Source of the DNA: JAAFHB01 sp963677935
GTDB lineage: Bacteria; Bacteroidota; Bacteroidia; Bacteroidales; Prolixibacteraceae
Assembly (NCBI GenBank): GCA_963677935.2
Contig: CAXXEH010000003.1
Location: 3,038,001-3,102,000 of the forward strand
DNA: 64,000 nt
Direction: 5' to 3'
The translations under genes and the position numbers were made by a program. Below, in pieces: positions 9,481-18,117 of the stretch; the first letter of the stretch is position 1, and every line of letters starts with the position of its first letter. The notes under the pieces are model-generated. The model ran no database searches, had not been told where the DNA came from, and was given only the letters and a program-made list of their open reading frames with translations.

Positions 9481-9946
9481 TTTAAATTTTATAATAAAAA
9501 CAATGCCAAATAGCTGAGGTTTAATCAGATTTTCGAGAACCCGCCGATTTGTGGAATTTAATTAGAGGATGAATAACACATATGAATCCAGCCAATAGCA
9601 GAATTTTGTCATTTAGAAAAAATTGTCAATGTATTATGTCGAATAAAATCAGAGAACCTTTATAATTTCTTATAAAATTTTATAATACCATTTTCATAGC
9701 TTATAATTTTTTTCAGTTTTTTTGTCGAATTGTATTAAGGAGAACATATATTTTATCAAGGATATTCGTGGAGCACCGACGACTCAGTGGGGGCCGGTGT
9801 TTTGTACTCCGGGAGGAAGGGGGGATACCTTCAACCAATTTTGCAGGTCTATTGTATGACGAAAAATTCAACTGAAACAAATGTGGGGCCCTGTCGCATT
9901 TCTATTGAAGGGAAATATCTTTGGGTATCCGAGATTGTCATTAAGA
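9481..9946. other. Non-coding AT-rich region with a GC-rich hairpin island
   Basis: No convincing gene. There is a perfect 16-base palindrome at 9670-9685 (TTATAAAATTTTATAA). A short GC-rich island at 9770-9810 can fold with GGAG/CTCC outside and CACCG/CGGTG inside. It lies just beyond the 3' end of the recombinase gene and could be its recombination site or a structured transcript end; this is inference only. Confidence 0.35.
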
Positions 9947-10516
9947 TCATAAATATTGGTAAACGCTACCTCTGCTTATCTTCAGTTCCTTTGCAATTCC
10001 CATTATACTCATCCCATTTGATTTCAGTTTCCGGATTTTCTGAATCTTGGTTTCATCCAATGTTGGTCTTCCTCCAATTCGTCCCTGCAAGCGAGATTTT
10101 TCCAGGCCAGCTTTTACTCGTTCAGAAATTCTTACCCTTTCTTGCTTGGCAAGTGTGCTCAATAGAGCAATGATAACATCCTTGAAAATACCAGATGAGT
10201 CGATGTATTGTTCGCTATAAGATTTGTAAGTTACCCCATATTCATCGAGCATTTGAAGATACTGAATTGTTTTTCTTGTCCCTTCTCTGGTAAGTCTATC
10301 TAATGCAAAGAAAAGCACCATTTCAAATTTTCTTTTTGAAGCATCCTTCATCATCCGGTTGAATTCTGGGCGCATTGGAGATGCACCTGAAATAACATCA
10401 ACATATTCTTCATAGATTTCAAAATTCATCTTTTGGCAATATTCACGTAGGATTATTAATTGGTTTGAGTTGTCCAAGGTTTCCTTCGAGACTCTTGAAT
10501 AGATTGCAATTTTCAT
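9947..10516 (-). CDS. Serine recombinase (resolvase/invertase family)
   Basis: About 190 residues. The catalytic domain begins MKIAIYSRVSKE (nucleophile Ser in YSRVS) and contains the family text FFALDRLTREG and IIALLSTLAKQERVRISERVKAGL. A short C-terminal helix-turn-helix resembles Hin (SIMGIAKELKISRGSVYQYL). The size and layout fit small invertases and resolvases rather than large serine integrases. The frame can also start seven codons earlier, at 10537; the inner Met matches the family start. It probably serves resolution or inversion for the surrounding plasmid-like insert. Confidence 0.9.
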   Translation of the reverse strand: MKIAIYSRVSKETLDNSNQLIILREYCQKMNFEIYEEYVDVISGASPMRPEFNRMMKDASKRKFEMVLFFALDRLTREGTRKTIQYLQMLDEYGVTYKSYSEQYIDSSGIFKDVIIALLSTLAKQERVRISERVKAGLEKSRLQGRIGGRPTLDETKIQKIRKLKSNGMSIMGIAKELKISRGSVYQYL

Positions 10517-10650
10517 TTGATATTTATTAGTGTTCATTAAACGGATGTTTTTTGTACAGTGAAATTTGAATTTAAAAATCCTTGTTTAATAGGTATTCCA
10601 GAGGGTCGCATGTTGAAAGGTTTTTTGAACAGTCATTTTTCGAGATTTTG

Positions 10651-10817
10651 GTTAATTCAACAAGAAAGGATTCAATTTGTACTCTGGAAATGTTTTGGGA
10701 ACTTTTACAGAATAGTAACCCACGGCCTTACCATCTTCAAGCTCCATTTTAATGATGAATTGATTCAATAGGCTCAAAAATTAGCGACATCTGCTGGAAA
10801 CTCATTTTCTTTTTCAT
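10651..10817 (-). other. Two tiny consecutive frames behind an operator (decayed gene or small peptides)
   Basis: From the ATG at 10817 a 22-residue frame reads MKKKMSFQQMSLIFEPIE and on to a stop at 10749. Two bases later a second frame starts at 10746 (MELEDGKAVGYYSVKVPKTF..., 31 residues, stop at 10651). Beyond that stop the same frame stays open for another 21 codons. This could be a frameshifted and nonsense-damaged gene, or genuine small peptides. A TATATTTG box and an operator palindrome sit directly upstream. I do not recognise the product. Confidence 0.35.
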
Positions 10818-10820
10818 TTT

Positions 10821-10873
10821 GCACATAATCATGTGCAAATATACAAATTAATTTAATGCACATAATTATGAGC
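10821..10873. promoter_or_regulatory. Twin palindromic operators in a divergent promoter region
   Basis: Two 16-base sites, GCACATAATCATGTGC at 10821-10836 and GCACATAATTATGAGC at 10858-10873, differ at two positions and are 37 bases apart. The first abuts a minus-strand TATATTTG box (10836-10843). The second ends seven bases before a plus-strand TATATTTA box (10881-10888) that serves the XRE gene at 10902. The arrangement suits autoregulation by that XRE protein of both divergent transcripts. Confidence 0.65.
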
Positions 10874-10901
10874 GAATATTTATATTTACAGAAAAAATGC
10901 T

Positions 10902-11198
10902 GTGATGACACCCGAGACCATATTATCAGTCCAAGATAACCAGATAAGAAAGTACCAACCTCCTAAAAATATCAAACCAGAACACAAGGAGTTGATGTTA
11001 AGAATAGGTTTGAAGCTTACAGAGCTTAGAACAAAAAAGAAGATCAGTTCGTCTGGTCTTGCCAAAGAAATGGGAATATCAAGAAATGCTTACCACATGA
11101 TGGAGGTAGGGAAAGTATATTTTAATGTTATCTCCTTAATGCAGATATTAGATTACCACCAGATATCAGTGCCGGATTTTTTCAGTGATCTTAGGTAA
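10902..11198 (+). CDS. XRE-family helix-turn-helix regulator
   Basis: 98 residues. After a 35-residue N-terminal stretch comes an HTH_3 domain: LGLKLTELRTKKKISSSGLAKEMGISRNAYHMMEVGK, with the C-terminal helix LMQILDYHQISVPDFFSD. The family binds palindromic operators as dimers, often its own promoter; two matching palindromes lie just upstream. The start at 10902 follows a TATATTTA box by 13 bases. Probable role: repressor controlling the mobile insert. Confidence 0.85.
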   Translation: MMTPETILSVQDNQIRKYQPPKNIKPEHKELMLRIGLKLTELRTKKKISSSGLAKEMGISRNAYHMMEVGKVYFNVISLMQILDYHQISVPDFFSDLR

Positions 11199-11441
11199 TT
11201 ATGAATTTCAGACAGAATTTTTAAAAAAATAATGCCAGTTGAAGTATGGCGGCACACAAAATGGCCAATTTTAGGTTAAAACATAGGTTAATATGTGATT
11301 TTACAGATGTTTAATAATAATCCAGTTGATTTATTACCCCAATAAACATCAATTTTTGGCTCGATCTACACCCGGTTGAATCAAATACCGTACGACTGGT
11401 AACACAAAATATTATTGTAGTATTTATCAAAAACCTTAATC

Positions 11442-11681
11442 ATGAATACTAAGCAAATTCCAGATCAGCAGCAGAAAAAATTGCAACAGATCAGTTGTTT
11501 CTTGAAAGAGTTGCGCATTAATAATTATCTGACCCAATTGGAGGTTAGCAAAGAAACTGGTATACATCCCAACACATTGATACGAATCGAAAACTCAAAG
11601 AATTTCACAGTAATCAAGCTTCTACTTTTGGCTGAGCTATACCAAATCTCTCCAACCGATTTACTCTCAATAATTGATTAA
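11442..11681 (+). CDS. Small XRE-family helix-turn-helix protein
   Basis: 79 residues that are almost entirely one HTH_3 domain (FLKELRINNYLTQLEVSKETGIHPNTLIRIENSKNFTVIKLLLLAELYQISPTDLL). It has the same fold as the regulator at 10902 but low identity, so it is not a recent duplicate. It stands alone, with 243 bases before it and the inverted-repeat region after it, and may control expression of the downstream replication genes. Confidence 0.85.
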   Translation: MNTKQIPDQQQKKLQQISCFLKELRINNYLTQLEVSKETGIHPNTLIRIENSKNFTVIKLLLLAELYQISPTDLLSIID

Positions 11682-11835
11682 CTTCTCATTTGAGAATCTT
11701 CTTGGTCTCAGAAGGGTGGTGTTAACTTCCTTTTATAATCTTTTTCTTTTTTTTACCCCAGTGTAGGGAAAGAATTACAAAACACTGAATATGTGTAACA
11801 TAATAGAATTTAACTGATTTCCCTAGACTGAAAAA

Positions 11836-11971
11836 GGGAATAGGTAATAGATGAAAACACGATTTGAACAATAATCACAAACAGTGACAGTCAATAATAG
11901 GCCCCCCTATATGCCACTGTCACTGTCACTAAAAACATGTTAAAATGAACTTTTATCTATTACCTATTCCC
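11836..11971. repeat. Nested inverted repeats, candidate replication origin or control region
   Basis: The outer arms are a perfect 17-base inverted repeat: GGGAATAGGTAATAGAT at 11836-11852 and its complement at 11955-11971. Inside is a perfect 11-base inverted repeat, ACAGTGACAGT at 11881-11891 and ACTGTCACTGT at 11916-11926. A third partial copy of the outer arm (ATTACCTATT) lies at 12039-12048. The primase-helicase gene starts 400 bases downstream, so the region may be the origin at which that protein acts. The spacer 11682-12222 holds no other gene. Confidence 0.55.
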
Positions 11972-12222
11972 TCAGGATAAAAAAAAGATTAGGGATGGAC
12001 CTGGAAAAGAATAGGAATATAAATTTCTTTAGTTGCTAATTACCTATTAAATTGAACGATAAGAGTAAAAGTGAGTAAAAAGTGAAAATATTTTCATTTT
12101 TTTTCATCTTTTGGATGCTTTTGGACTTTTTTTTCATTTATGACAGTATTTATTATCGATGTCATCTTATTACATCCAATTTTATAGTGAAAAATTTAAA
12201 GAAAACAATTCAAAAGAAACCA

Positions 12223-12393
12223 ATGGTAAAGTTAAACATAACCATTGCCCCGGAGTTCTACGAGCTTCTTCAGCAAAATGCCAACAGTGATTACTCACGT
12301 GTGTCCACTTGGACAAAGCAGTATCTCATGAAAAGTTTACTGCATAAAAATGATTCGACTAATTGTTTAACGAATAATGAAAATATGCAATAA
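12223..12393 (+). CDS. Small protein upstream of the primase-helicase (possible DNA-binding protein)
   Basis: 56 residues from the ATG at 12223 (MVKLNITIAPEFYELLQQNA...). The frame is open 47 codons further upstream but that part is Phe/Ile-rich translation of AT-rich spacer, so the inner start is preferred. The N-terminal beta strand followed by helices (KLNITIAPEFYELL, SRVSTWTKQYLMKSLL) is compatible with a ribbon-helix-helix fold. It overlaps the next gene by 17 bases, so the two are translationally coupled and it may help that protein at the origin. Confidence 0.6.
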   Translation: MVKLNITIAPEFYELLQQNANSDYSRVSTWTKQYLMKSLLHKNDSTNCLTNNENMQ

Positions 12394-14527
12394 TGAGATA
12401 CACGTAGCCGATAAATTATTGCAAGGTTTTAATTTGTCTATCATTCCAGTTAATTCGAACAAAACACCTGTCACTTCATGGAAGCAGTATCAAACATCAG
12501 CAGCTCCAATTGAGAACTGGTACAAGCATTATCAGAACCATGCCACAGTTGGCATTATCGCGGGTAGGGTAAGCCAGAATATCGAATGCATCGATATTGA
12601 TGTTAAAAATGATCCCCAAAAATCAATCTATAAAGAATACTGTCGATTAATCCCCATTGAATTATTAGACAGGCTTATTATTCAGTCCACCCCAAATTTT
12701 GGTTACCATTTAATATACCGATGCCCGGACGTAGTTATTGAAGGGAACCTGAAGCTAGCTCTTCACTCCAACCAAGAAGTGATAATCGAGACCAGAGGAG
12801 AAGGAGGCTATTTCTGCACCAATCGGTTAAACAATCAAGTACTGCAAGGTAAGTTTGATCTGTCAAATCCTTCCGAGATAGTTATTCCGATAATTACCCC
12901 AGAGGAACATGAATTCCTATTGGAGACGGCCAGAAGCTTGACTAGGTACTTCCCCAACACTAAGGTTACATCTACCACTGATAACTCAGGTAGCACTTCA
13001 AACTCTAAATCATTCGCATACTCTGAGCCAGCAATAAACGATTTTAATGATAAATACTCCATCCTTGATTTATTTAAATCGCATGATTGGTCTGTTGTGA
13101 ATGAGGATGAGGATAAAGTTTATCTGAAACGAAAAGGTTCTTTAGCTCCACATTCGGCCTACTATTTCAAGGATTCAAAGGTCTTTTACTGTTTCTCCAC
13201 CTCAACCCTGTTCAAGGCGGAACAACCGTACAATCACTTCCAAATTCTGCAGGTGTTGGAGGGTAAAAATGATTACCGTACTACCATAAGACTTTTACCG
13301 GAACTGGGTTTCAAACTACAGAATACCAATACACGAATTGAGAGTAGAGATAAGGTAACGGCAGATGATATTGCCGGATTTCTCAATGACAAAGGTGTAA
13401 GGTATGATGCTTTTATTCAAGACTTGACAATTGAAGGTAAGATCATTGAAGAGATGGAATACAACACGCTTTTCATTGATCTTAAAAAGCATTTCAATAA
13501 AACTATTCCACGATGCACATTCGAGGAAATTATCAAGTCAGATTACATTATCAAATTCAATCCGATTGAGCAGTTCATTGAGATGAATATTCATCGTAAC
13601 CCCAAAGGTACTTTTGAGAAGTGGTTGGATTGTTTAGAATTAAAGAATAAAAATGTTAAAAAAGAATCGGTACTGCATTTCCTAAAGAAATGGTATGTTG
13701 GCATGATTGCTCAAGCGCTGGGTGGTAAATTTTCAAATGAATATTTTTTAACATTGCTTTCCACAAATCAGGGAATAGGAAAAACGACCTTCCTTAGAGA
13801 ATACGTTCTGCCCAAAGAGTTACTCACGTACCGTAAAGAGCACCCTTTATCGACCGATGACGATTTTAAAGTTATTATGAGCCAGTCAATACTGATAATA
13901 GATGATGAGATGGATGGTCGCTCGTATGAGATGGAAAAAACGTTCAAGTCCATCTTGAGCACCAGTGAACTTACCATGCGAAGGAAATACGACCGGAGAA
14001 TTTCTACCATCAAAAGAAGGTGCAGTTTTGCTGGTAGTGGAAACCATCTTCAAATTGTAAGAGAATCACAAAACAGGAGGGTCATTCCTTTGGAGGTTGA
14101 AAAATTCCATTATGATCGCCTCAACGATCTTGACCTAACCGATCTGTTTATGGAAGCCTTCAATTTATATGTAGGCGGCTTCCAATATTCATATCAGAAA
14201 TCTGATCAACAAATTCTTAAAGAATTGGATGATGACCATGTATTAAAATCTGATGTTGACATGGTGCTGGATGAATGTGTTCAGCTTCCACAGTTTGAAG
14301 GTGATTCGGTTCCCATCTGCAACTTGGATTTGGTGTCAACATTGTTGCGTACATACCCCTATTTTTCCAAGCGAATCAATGTGCCGACCGTAGGCAAGTT
14401 GATGGCAGAACGTGGGTTTGATTCCAAAAAGAGAGGTCAAAACAAGGCCACCTATTACATGATTAGTACAACCAGTAAGGTACTGAGATTCAGAGATGAT
14501 TGCAATGAAGAAATGGAATTATTATGA
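12377..14527 (+). CDS. Primase-polymerase / VirE-type helicase (replication protein)
   Basis: 716 residues. Residues 10-185 form a bifunctional primase-polymerase domain (GFNLSIIPVNSNKTPVTSW, HATVGIIAGRVSQNIECIDIDV with the acidic metal ligands). Residues about 440-620 match the virulence-associated E helicase family: Walker A LLSTNQGIGKTTF, Walker B SILIIDDEM, then RRKYDRRISTIKRRCSFAGSGN and RRVIPLEV. This layout is used by plasmids, satellites and phages to start their own replication. With the neighbouring inverted repeats it is the best evidence that this region is an integrated replicon. No relaxase or coupling protein is present. Confidence 0.88.
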   Translation: MKICNNEIHVADKLLQGFNLSIIPVNSNKTPVTSWKQYQTSAAPIENWYKHYQNHATVGIIAGRVSQNIECIDIDVKNDPQKSIYKEYCRLIPIELLDRLIIQSTPNFGYHLIYRCPDVVIEGNLKLALHSNQEVIIETRGEGGYFCTNRLNNQVLQGKFDLSNPSEIVIPIITPEEHEFLLETARSLTRYFPNTKVTSTTDNSGSTSNSKSFAYSEPAINDFNDKYSILDLFKSHDWSVVNEDEDKVYLKRKGSLAPHSAYYFKDSKVFYCFSTSTLFKAEQPYNHFQILQVLEGKNDYRTTIRLLPELGFKLQNTNTRIESRDKVTADDIAGFLNDKGVRYDAFIQDLTIEGKIIEEMEYNTLFIDLKKHFNKTIPRCTFEEIIKSDYIIKFNPIEQFIEMNIHRNPKGTFEKWLDCLELKNKNVKKESVLHFLKKWYVGMIAQALGGKFSNEYFLTLLSTNQGIGKTTFLREYVLPKELLTYRKEHPLSTDDDFKVIMSQSILIIDDEMDGRSYEMEKTFKSILSTSELTMRRKYDRRISTIKRRCSFAGSGNHLQIVRESQNRRVIPLEVEKFHYDRLNDLDLTDLFMEAFNLYVGGFQYSYQKSDQQILKELDDDHVLKSDVDMVLDECVQLPQFEGDSVPICNLDLVSTLLRTYPYFSKRINVPTVGKLMAERGFDSKKRGQNKATYYMISTTSKVLRFRDDCNEEMELL

Positions 14528-14593
14528 CTGGCAATTAACCTAATAGTCAGTCTTTCAAACATTAAAAATAAACATTAAAATAAAACTTAAATT

Positions 14594-15109
14594 ATGTACG
14601 TATTAGAAAAAATACTGGAGATCATCGGGAGTGATGAGCAAGTTAGAGAAGTAAGAGAATTTATTAAAGAAGATATCGAAGATGGAGCTTATATTGATTT
14701 TGAAAAAATAATAGAAATCCCCAGCAACATAACAGATTATGGCAGTTTGAATGTTTGGTGTATGGTTAACTGGGGTACCCAAATGAATGCCTTTGCACAA
14801 ATTGAAAGATCTGAAAGCACTTTACGATTCTTAACCAGAGACTATTCTGCTACTAGACTGATTATCAAATTAAGTGAAATATTCCCGGAAGTGATTTTTC
14901 ATTTTGAAGTATTTGATCCTCAGGAAGATTGCTGTTCTGGTGGAGATGTCTATTATAAATTTTATTATTGCATATCTAATGGGGAATATAAATTATATCT
15001 GGCCAATTTCAACGGTGAAATTATAAACTATGTTGCCGAATACTATGAAGAAATTGATGCAAAAATTAACAAGTATCGTAAGAATTACAAACGGGAATAT
15101 TACAGATGA
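14594..15109 (+). CDS. YubB/Api92-like (DUF1281-type) protein, short paralog
   Basis: 171 residues, the shortest of the paralogs in this insert. It starts LEKILEIIGSDEQVREVREFI, has the motif MVNWGTQMNAF near residue 57, then LIIKLSEIFPEVIFHFEVFDPQ and ISNGEYKLYLANFNG. The NWGT motif and overall order resemble the ferredoxin-like domain of YubB/Api92 proteins on plasmids and phages, whose function is not known. It lacks the 70-80 residue acidic insert present in the longer copies at 16193 and 17180. It begins 67 bases after the helicase gene. Confidence 0.6.
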   Translation: MYVLEKILEIIGSDEQVREVREFIKEDIEDGAYIDFEKIIEIPSNITDYGSLNVWCMVNWGTQMNAFAQIERSESTLRFLTRDYSATRLIIKLSEIFPEVIFHFEVFDPQEDCCSGGDVYYKFYYCISNGEYKLYLANFNGEIINYVAEYYEEIDAKINKYRKNYKREYYR

Positions 15110-15605
15110 AATTTTATTTAAAATTATTCTTAATAATTTGCTGGATATTTAAAAAAGTTTTACCTTTGCCTCAACCTATTGTAATACCCCCCAACTGTAA
15201 TTTTTTCAATTGTAAAGTGCTTATCGCATTTTGATGCAGTATTAACCCAGTTTTTAATACCGGCACAAGATAAGTTATGCCAAATTTCCATAACTGAAAA
15301 TTCCCTAATTGTAACACCCACTTACTTTAGCCCAACTACTGTAAAAATTCAGGGGTCAAACCCTCACTGTAATGCTAATCTGTTAACTGGCAGATTAGTA
15401 ATCCTGATAATTGTAACAATTTATCTGATAAACATATACTGAAATATTGGTATTGTTGAAATCTTTGATTTTGAAGTGTTTTTGAATCAAAGGTTATTCT
15501 TCAAATATTCTAATCTTCAGAGATAATGCTTATTAGAACTTAAAAATTATTTCCACGGAGTCAATCAAAATAAAACAAATTGATTCCGAATTAATTAAGA
15601 AATAA
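15110..15605. other. Intergenic region with repeated A(C/T)TGTAA motifs and a hairpin
   Basis: No gene is visible. Seven copies of A(C/T)TGTAA occur in direct orientation at 15178, 15194, 15209, 15308, 15338, 15366 and 15410, several preceded by a C-rich stretch. A hairpin CTAATCTG (15375-15382) / CAGATTAG (15391-15398) lies among them. The copies could be binding sites of one of the insert's regulators or iterons. Confidence 0.45.
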
Positions 15606-16190
15606 ATGAAAAACTACGTGTTTTTAGAACGACTTTATGTCGAAATAGGTTTAGGTTTAATCTCAGACTCTGTATTTGAGAATAAACCGATAATTGATTT
15701 GTTTGATTCAACAAAAAGTGATCGGGATAAAATAATCGATTACATACAAACAGAAATCAATTGTGCTTTGATAGCTAGCTATCAGGATGATAGAAGAGAT
15801 ATTCAGCTATTGACAGGGAAAAAGAGGTACAATCCAAATAAGTATATGGAAGCATCCCAATTAATGAATGATGTGGATATTCAAAACCTTGCCTTGGACG
15901 TGTATCTTAGCTTTTTTGTTGGAGAGGAGGCTGACTACCTTTATTATGTCGCGGAATACCTAAGCAAAACTGGATCGAGCCTAAACGATCAGGATGCTCA
16001 TAAGTATTTGCAGCTACTGAATCTGAATCCGGTAGAGAAGTACCTGGATTGGTTTGTAAGGGTAAGACCGTGCTTCCTTACATATTACCAAATTGAAAGC
16101 TTTATTAATAAGGCCAATGGAACTGGTAATATGTCTACTAACTGCGATATAGCAGTTCAAAAAATTAAAAATAAAATTTTAAATTATTAA
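15606..16190 (+). CDS. Hypothetical protein of the plasmid-like insert
   Basis: 194 residues, start MKNYVFLERLYVEIGLGLIS, mostly predicted helix (IDYIQTEINCALIASYQDD, LALDVYLSFFVGEEADYLYYVAEYL). No signal peptide, no metal-binding motif and no family that I recognise. Only two bases separate its stop from the next gene, so it is co-transcribed with the YubB-like protein at 16193. Base composition is as AT-rich as the rest of the insert. Confidence 0.65.
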   Translation: MKNYVFLERLYVEIGLGLISDSVFENKPIIDLFDSTKSDRDKIIDYIQTEINCALIASYQDDRRDIQLLTGKKRYNPNKYMEASQLMNDVDIQNLALDVYLSFFVGEEADYLYYVAEYLSKTGSSLNDQDAHKYLQLLNLNPVEKYLDWFVRVRPCFLTYYQIESFINKANGTGNMSTNCDIAVQKIKNKILNY

Positions 16191-16192
16191 GT

Positions 16193-16930
16193 ATGTGTAC
16201 ATTAGAAAATAATCTTGAGATCATTGGAAGTGATGATCAAATATTGGAGGTAAGAGAATACATCTCGGCGGACGGGTTGCATATCGATTTCAATAAAATC
16301 CTTAAAATACCAGAAGAATTGGTTGATTATAGTTGTGACTCTTTGGGAGGATTTGTTCATTCACTTTTATTTGGTGATACTATTGGATTCGATTATGAGC
16401 AAGATGATGACTATGGGATTGAAGATGATTATTCCGGCAATGGAAAATTTGATTATCAAAAATTTCTTCAAAATAAATTTAAGAAACTTTCAGAGAGTCA
16501 AAAACGTGAAGGTCTTGAAAAGGCATTACAATACCAATCCAATCTGGAAAAATTTGGAGGATTAGACAATTACCATTGGCGGATGAAAAATTGGGGTACG
16601 CCCTTTAATGCAGGTGATCAATGGTTGTTTGCTTATAACAAAATAGGATTCTTAACTGAAGAGTATTCTTCCCGCAAATTGATTATCAAGTTAAGCAAAA
16701 TTTTTCCGCAGCCAATTTTCAATTTAGTTGTTATTGACCCTCTTGAACAAGTTAATTCATTGAATAAGAGTGTTTATGACACTGACTTCTATTTCATTAG
16801 AAATGGTCAATATGAGCACTATCGGATGAACCAAACCGGGGAAAAGATTTTCATTTACTCATCCTACTACCAAAGGGTTGACCATTTGATTACCTCTTAT
16901 AGAGAAAACAAACTCAAGTCTGCTTGCTGA
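16193..16930 (+). CDS. YubB/Api92-like protein, long paralog
   Basis: 245 residues. N-terminus LENNLEIIGSDDQILEVREYI matches the paralogs. An acidic, tyrosine-rich insert follows at about 45-120 (DYEQDDDYGIEDDYSGNGKF and LSESQKREGLEKALQYQSNLEKFGG). Then comes the conserved WRMKNWGTPFNAGDQ and LIIKLSKIFPQPIFNLVVIDP. It is closest to the copy at 17180, with which it shares the whole insert region. Probably cytoplasmic. Function unknown; being tandemly kept in one element suggests a role in its maintenance or host interaction, but that is inference. Confidence 0.65.
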   Translation: MCTLENNLEIIGSDDQILEVREYISADGLHIDFNKILKIPEELVDYSCDSLGGFVHSLLFGDTIGFDYEQDDDYGIEDDYSGNGKFDYQKFLQNKFKKLSESQKREGLEKALQYQSNLEKFGGLDNYHWRMKNWGTPFNAGDQWLFAYNKIGFLTEEYSSRKLIIKLSKIFPQPIFNLVVIDPLEQVNSLNKSVYDTDFYFIRNGQYEHYRMNQTGEKIFIYSSYYQRVDHLITSYRENKLKSAC

Positions 16931-16939
16931 ATTTGGTAA

Positions 16940-16991
16940 TTTAACTGGTTACGGCTTGATCTCCTGTCAGATTAAACCGTAGCCGGTTAAA
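16940..16991 (+). terminator. Long hairpin after the 16193 gene
   Basis: A 15-base stem with two wobble pairs (TTTAACTGGTTACGG with CCGTAGCCGGTTAAA) encloses a smaller TGATCT/AGATTA region. It starts nine bases after the stop codon. No run of T follows, so it may act as an RNA stabiliser rather than a true terminator. Confidence 0.55.
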
Positions 16992-17179
16992 TAATTACAG
17001 AATTTCGATAGCAACATCATTTGTTGCAATTCATACAAAGTTGGCATATGCTGAAATGATTGATTTATTGGCAGCTCAGATAGAAAAGCAATGTTAATAC
17101 CGAAGAGAATCCTTCAATCACAATTAAATTTCAGTTATACAGCTTATAAGAACATAAAGTACATTAATAAGAATCTATT

Positions 17180-17941
17180 ATGAGAATAAAAGAACATATT
17201 TTGGAGATTGTCGGGAACGATGATCAAATTCGCGAAATAAGGGATTACATCAAGGAAGACCCTTCTGATGATAACAAAGGACCCTTTATCGATTTCAATA
17301 AAATCGTTTCAGTACCAGAGGAGTTAAATTTCCATATGTCGAGTGATTTAAATTTCGTGCATACTCTTTTATTTGGGGAATTGCCCAGATTGTTTTTCGA
17401 CCAAAAGGAAGATGAGGATTATGGAGAGAATGAAACTGATGAAGTGGAAGATTCTTTGCTGAAAGATTTTGAACCTATTAAACAGTTGCAAAAAAAATTC
17501 AAGGAGCTATCAGATGATAAGAAACGAGAGGGTCTCGAAATGGCAATTAAATACCAGTCAATATTTGAAAAATATGGAACAATGGATTTGGAAGAGTGGC
17601 GTATGAAAAATTGGGGTACCCATCGCAACGCATTTAACCAATCTCTAACCACCGAAAATACAATTGAGTTCCTGACAGAAGAGGATTCTGCCAAAGAAGT
17701 TATTATCAAGTTAAGTGAAATATTTCCACATGCAGTTTTTAATTTATTTGTCATGGATCCGGAATACCAAATGAATTCTAAGATGGGTGATGGATTTTAC
17801 ATTATATGCTATTCCATAAGTAACGGTGAATTTACTTATTGTCATATGAACGAATATGGAGACAAAAGGAGTTGCAATGTTGATTACTCTGACAGAGTTG
17901 ATGTGAAAATTAACAAGTACCGGCAGAATTACAAATTGTAA
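17180..17941 (+). CDS. YubB/Api92-like protein, long paralog
   Basis: 253 residues. It starts IKEHILEIVGNDDQIREIRDYI, has the same acidic insert (EDEDYGENETDEVEDSLLKD, then LSDDKKREGLEMAIKYQSIFEKYG), the motif WRMKNWGTHRNAF near residue 147, and VIIKLSEIFPHAVFNLFVMDP. Like its relatives it ends in a basic Tyr-rich tail (INKYRQNYKL). It has its own 250-base upstream spacer. The high similarity of sequence and layout to the copy at 16193 indicates duplication within the element. Confidence 0.65.
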   Translation: MRIKEHILEIVGNDDQIREIRDYIKEDPSDDNKGPFIDFNKIVSVPEELNFHMSSDLNFVHTLLFGELPRLFFDQKEDEDYGENETDEVEDSLLKDFEPIKQLQKKFKELSDDKKREGLEMAIKYQSIFEKYGTMDLEEWRMKNWGTHRNAFNQSLTTENTIEFLTEEDSAKEVIIKLSEIFPHAVFNLFVMDPEYQMNSKMGDGFYIICYSISNGEFTYCHMNEYGDKRSCNVDYSDRVDVKINKYRQNYKL

Positions 17942-18117
17942 TACTTCGAACAAACCTTCTTTAGATTTAAATTTCTACTGCATCGGTTGGAATAAAGATC
18001 AACGGTTGTAATGATCAAATGCGGATCTGCAATCTCAAAATAATCCCAACCAACCGGATATTTCTGATAATAGCAACAAAAAATAGGCCCTTTGGGCATC
18101 TTAAAAAAATTTGTAAA

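Noticed and set aside
9787..10173. Plus-strand frame of 128 codons opposite the recombinase
   Set aside because: It overlaps the 3' half of the serine recombinase in antisense and has no family features; the recombinase is clearly the real gene.
10559..10771. Plus-strand frame of 70 codons before the XRE gene
   Set aside because: It runs antisense to the operator-linked small frames, has no promoter and shows no recognisable domain.
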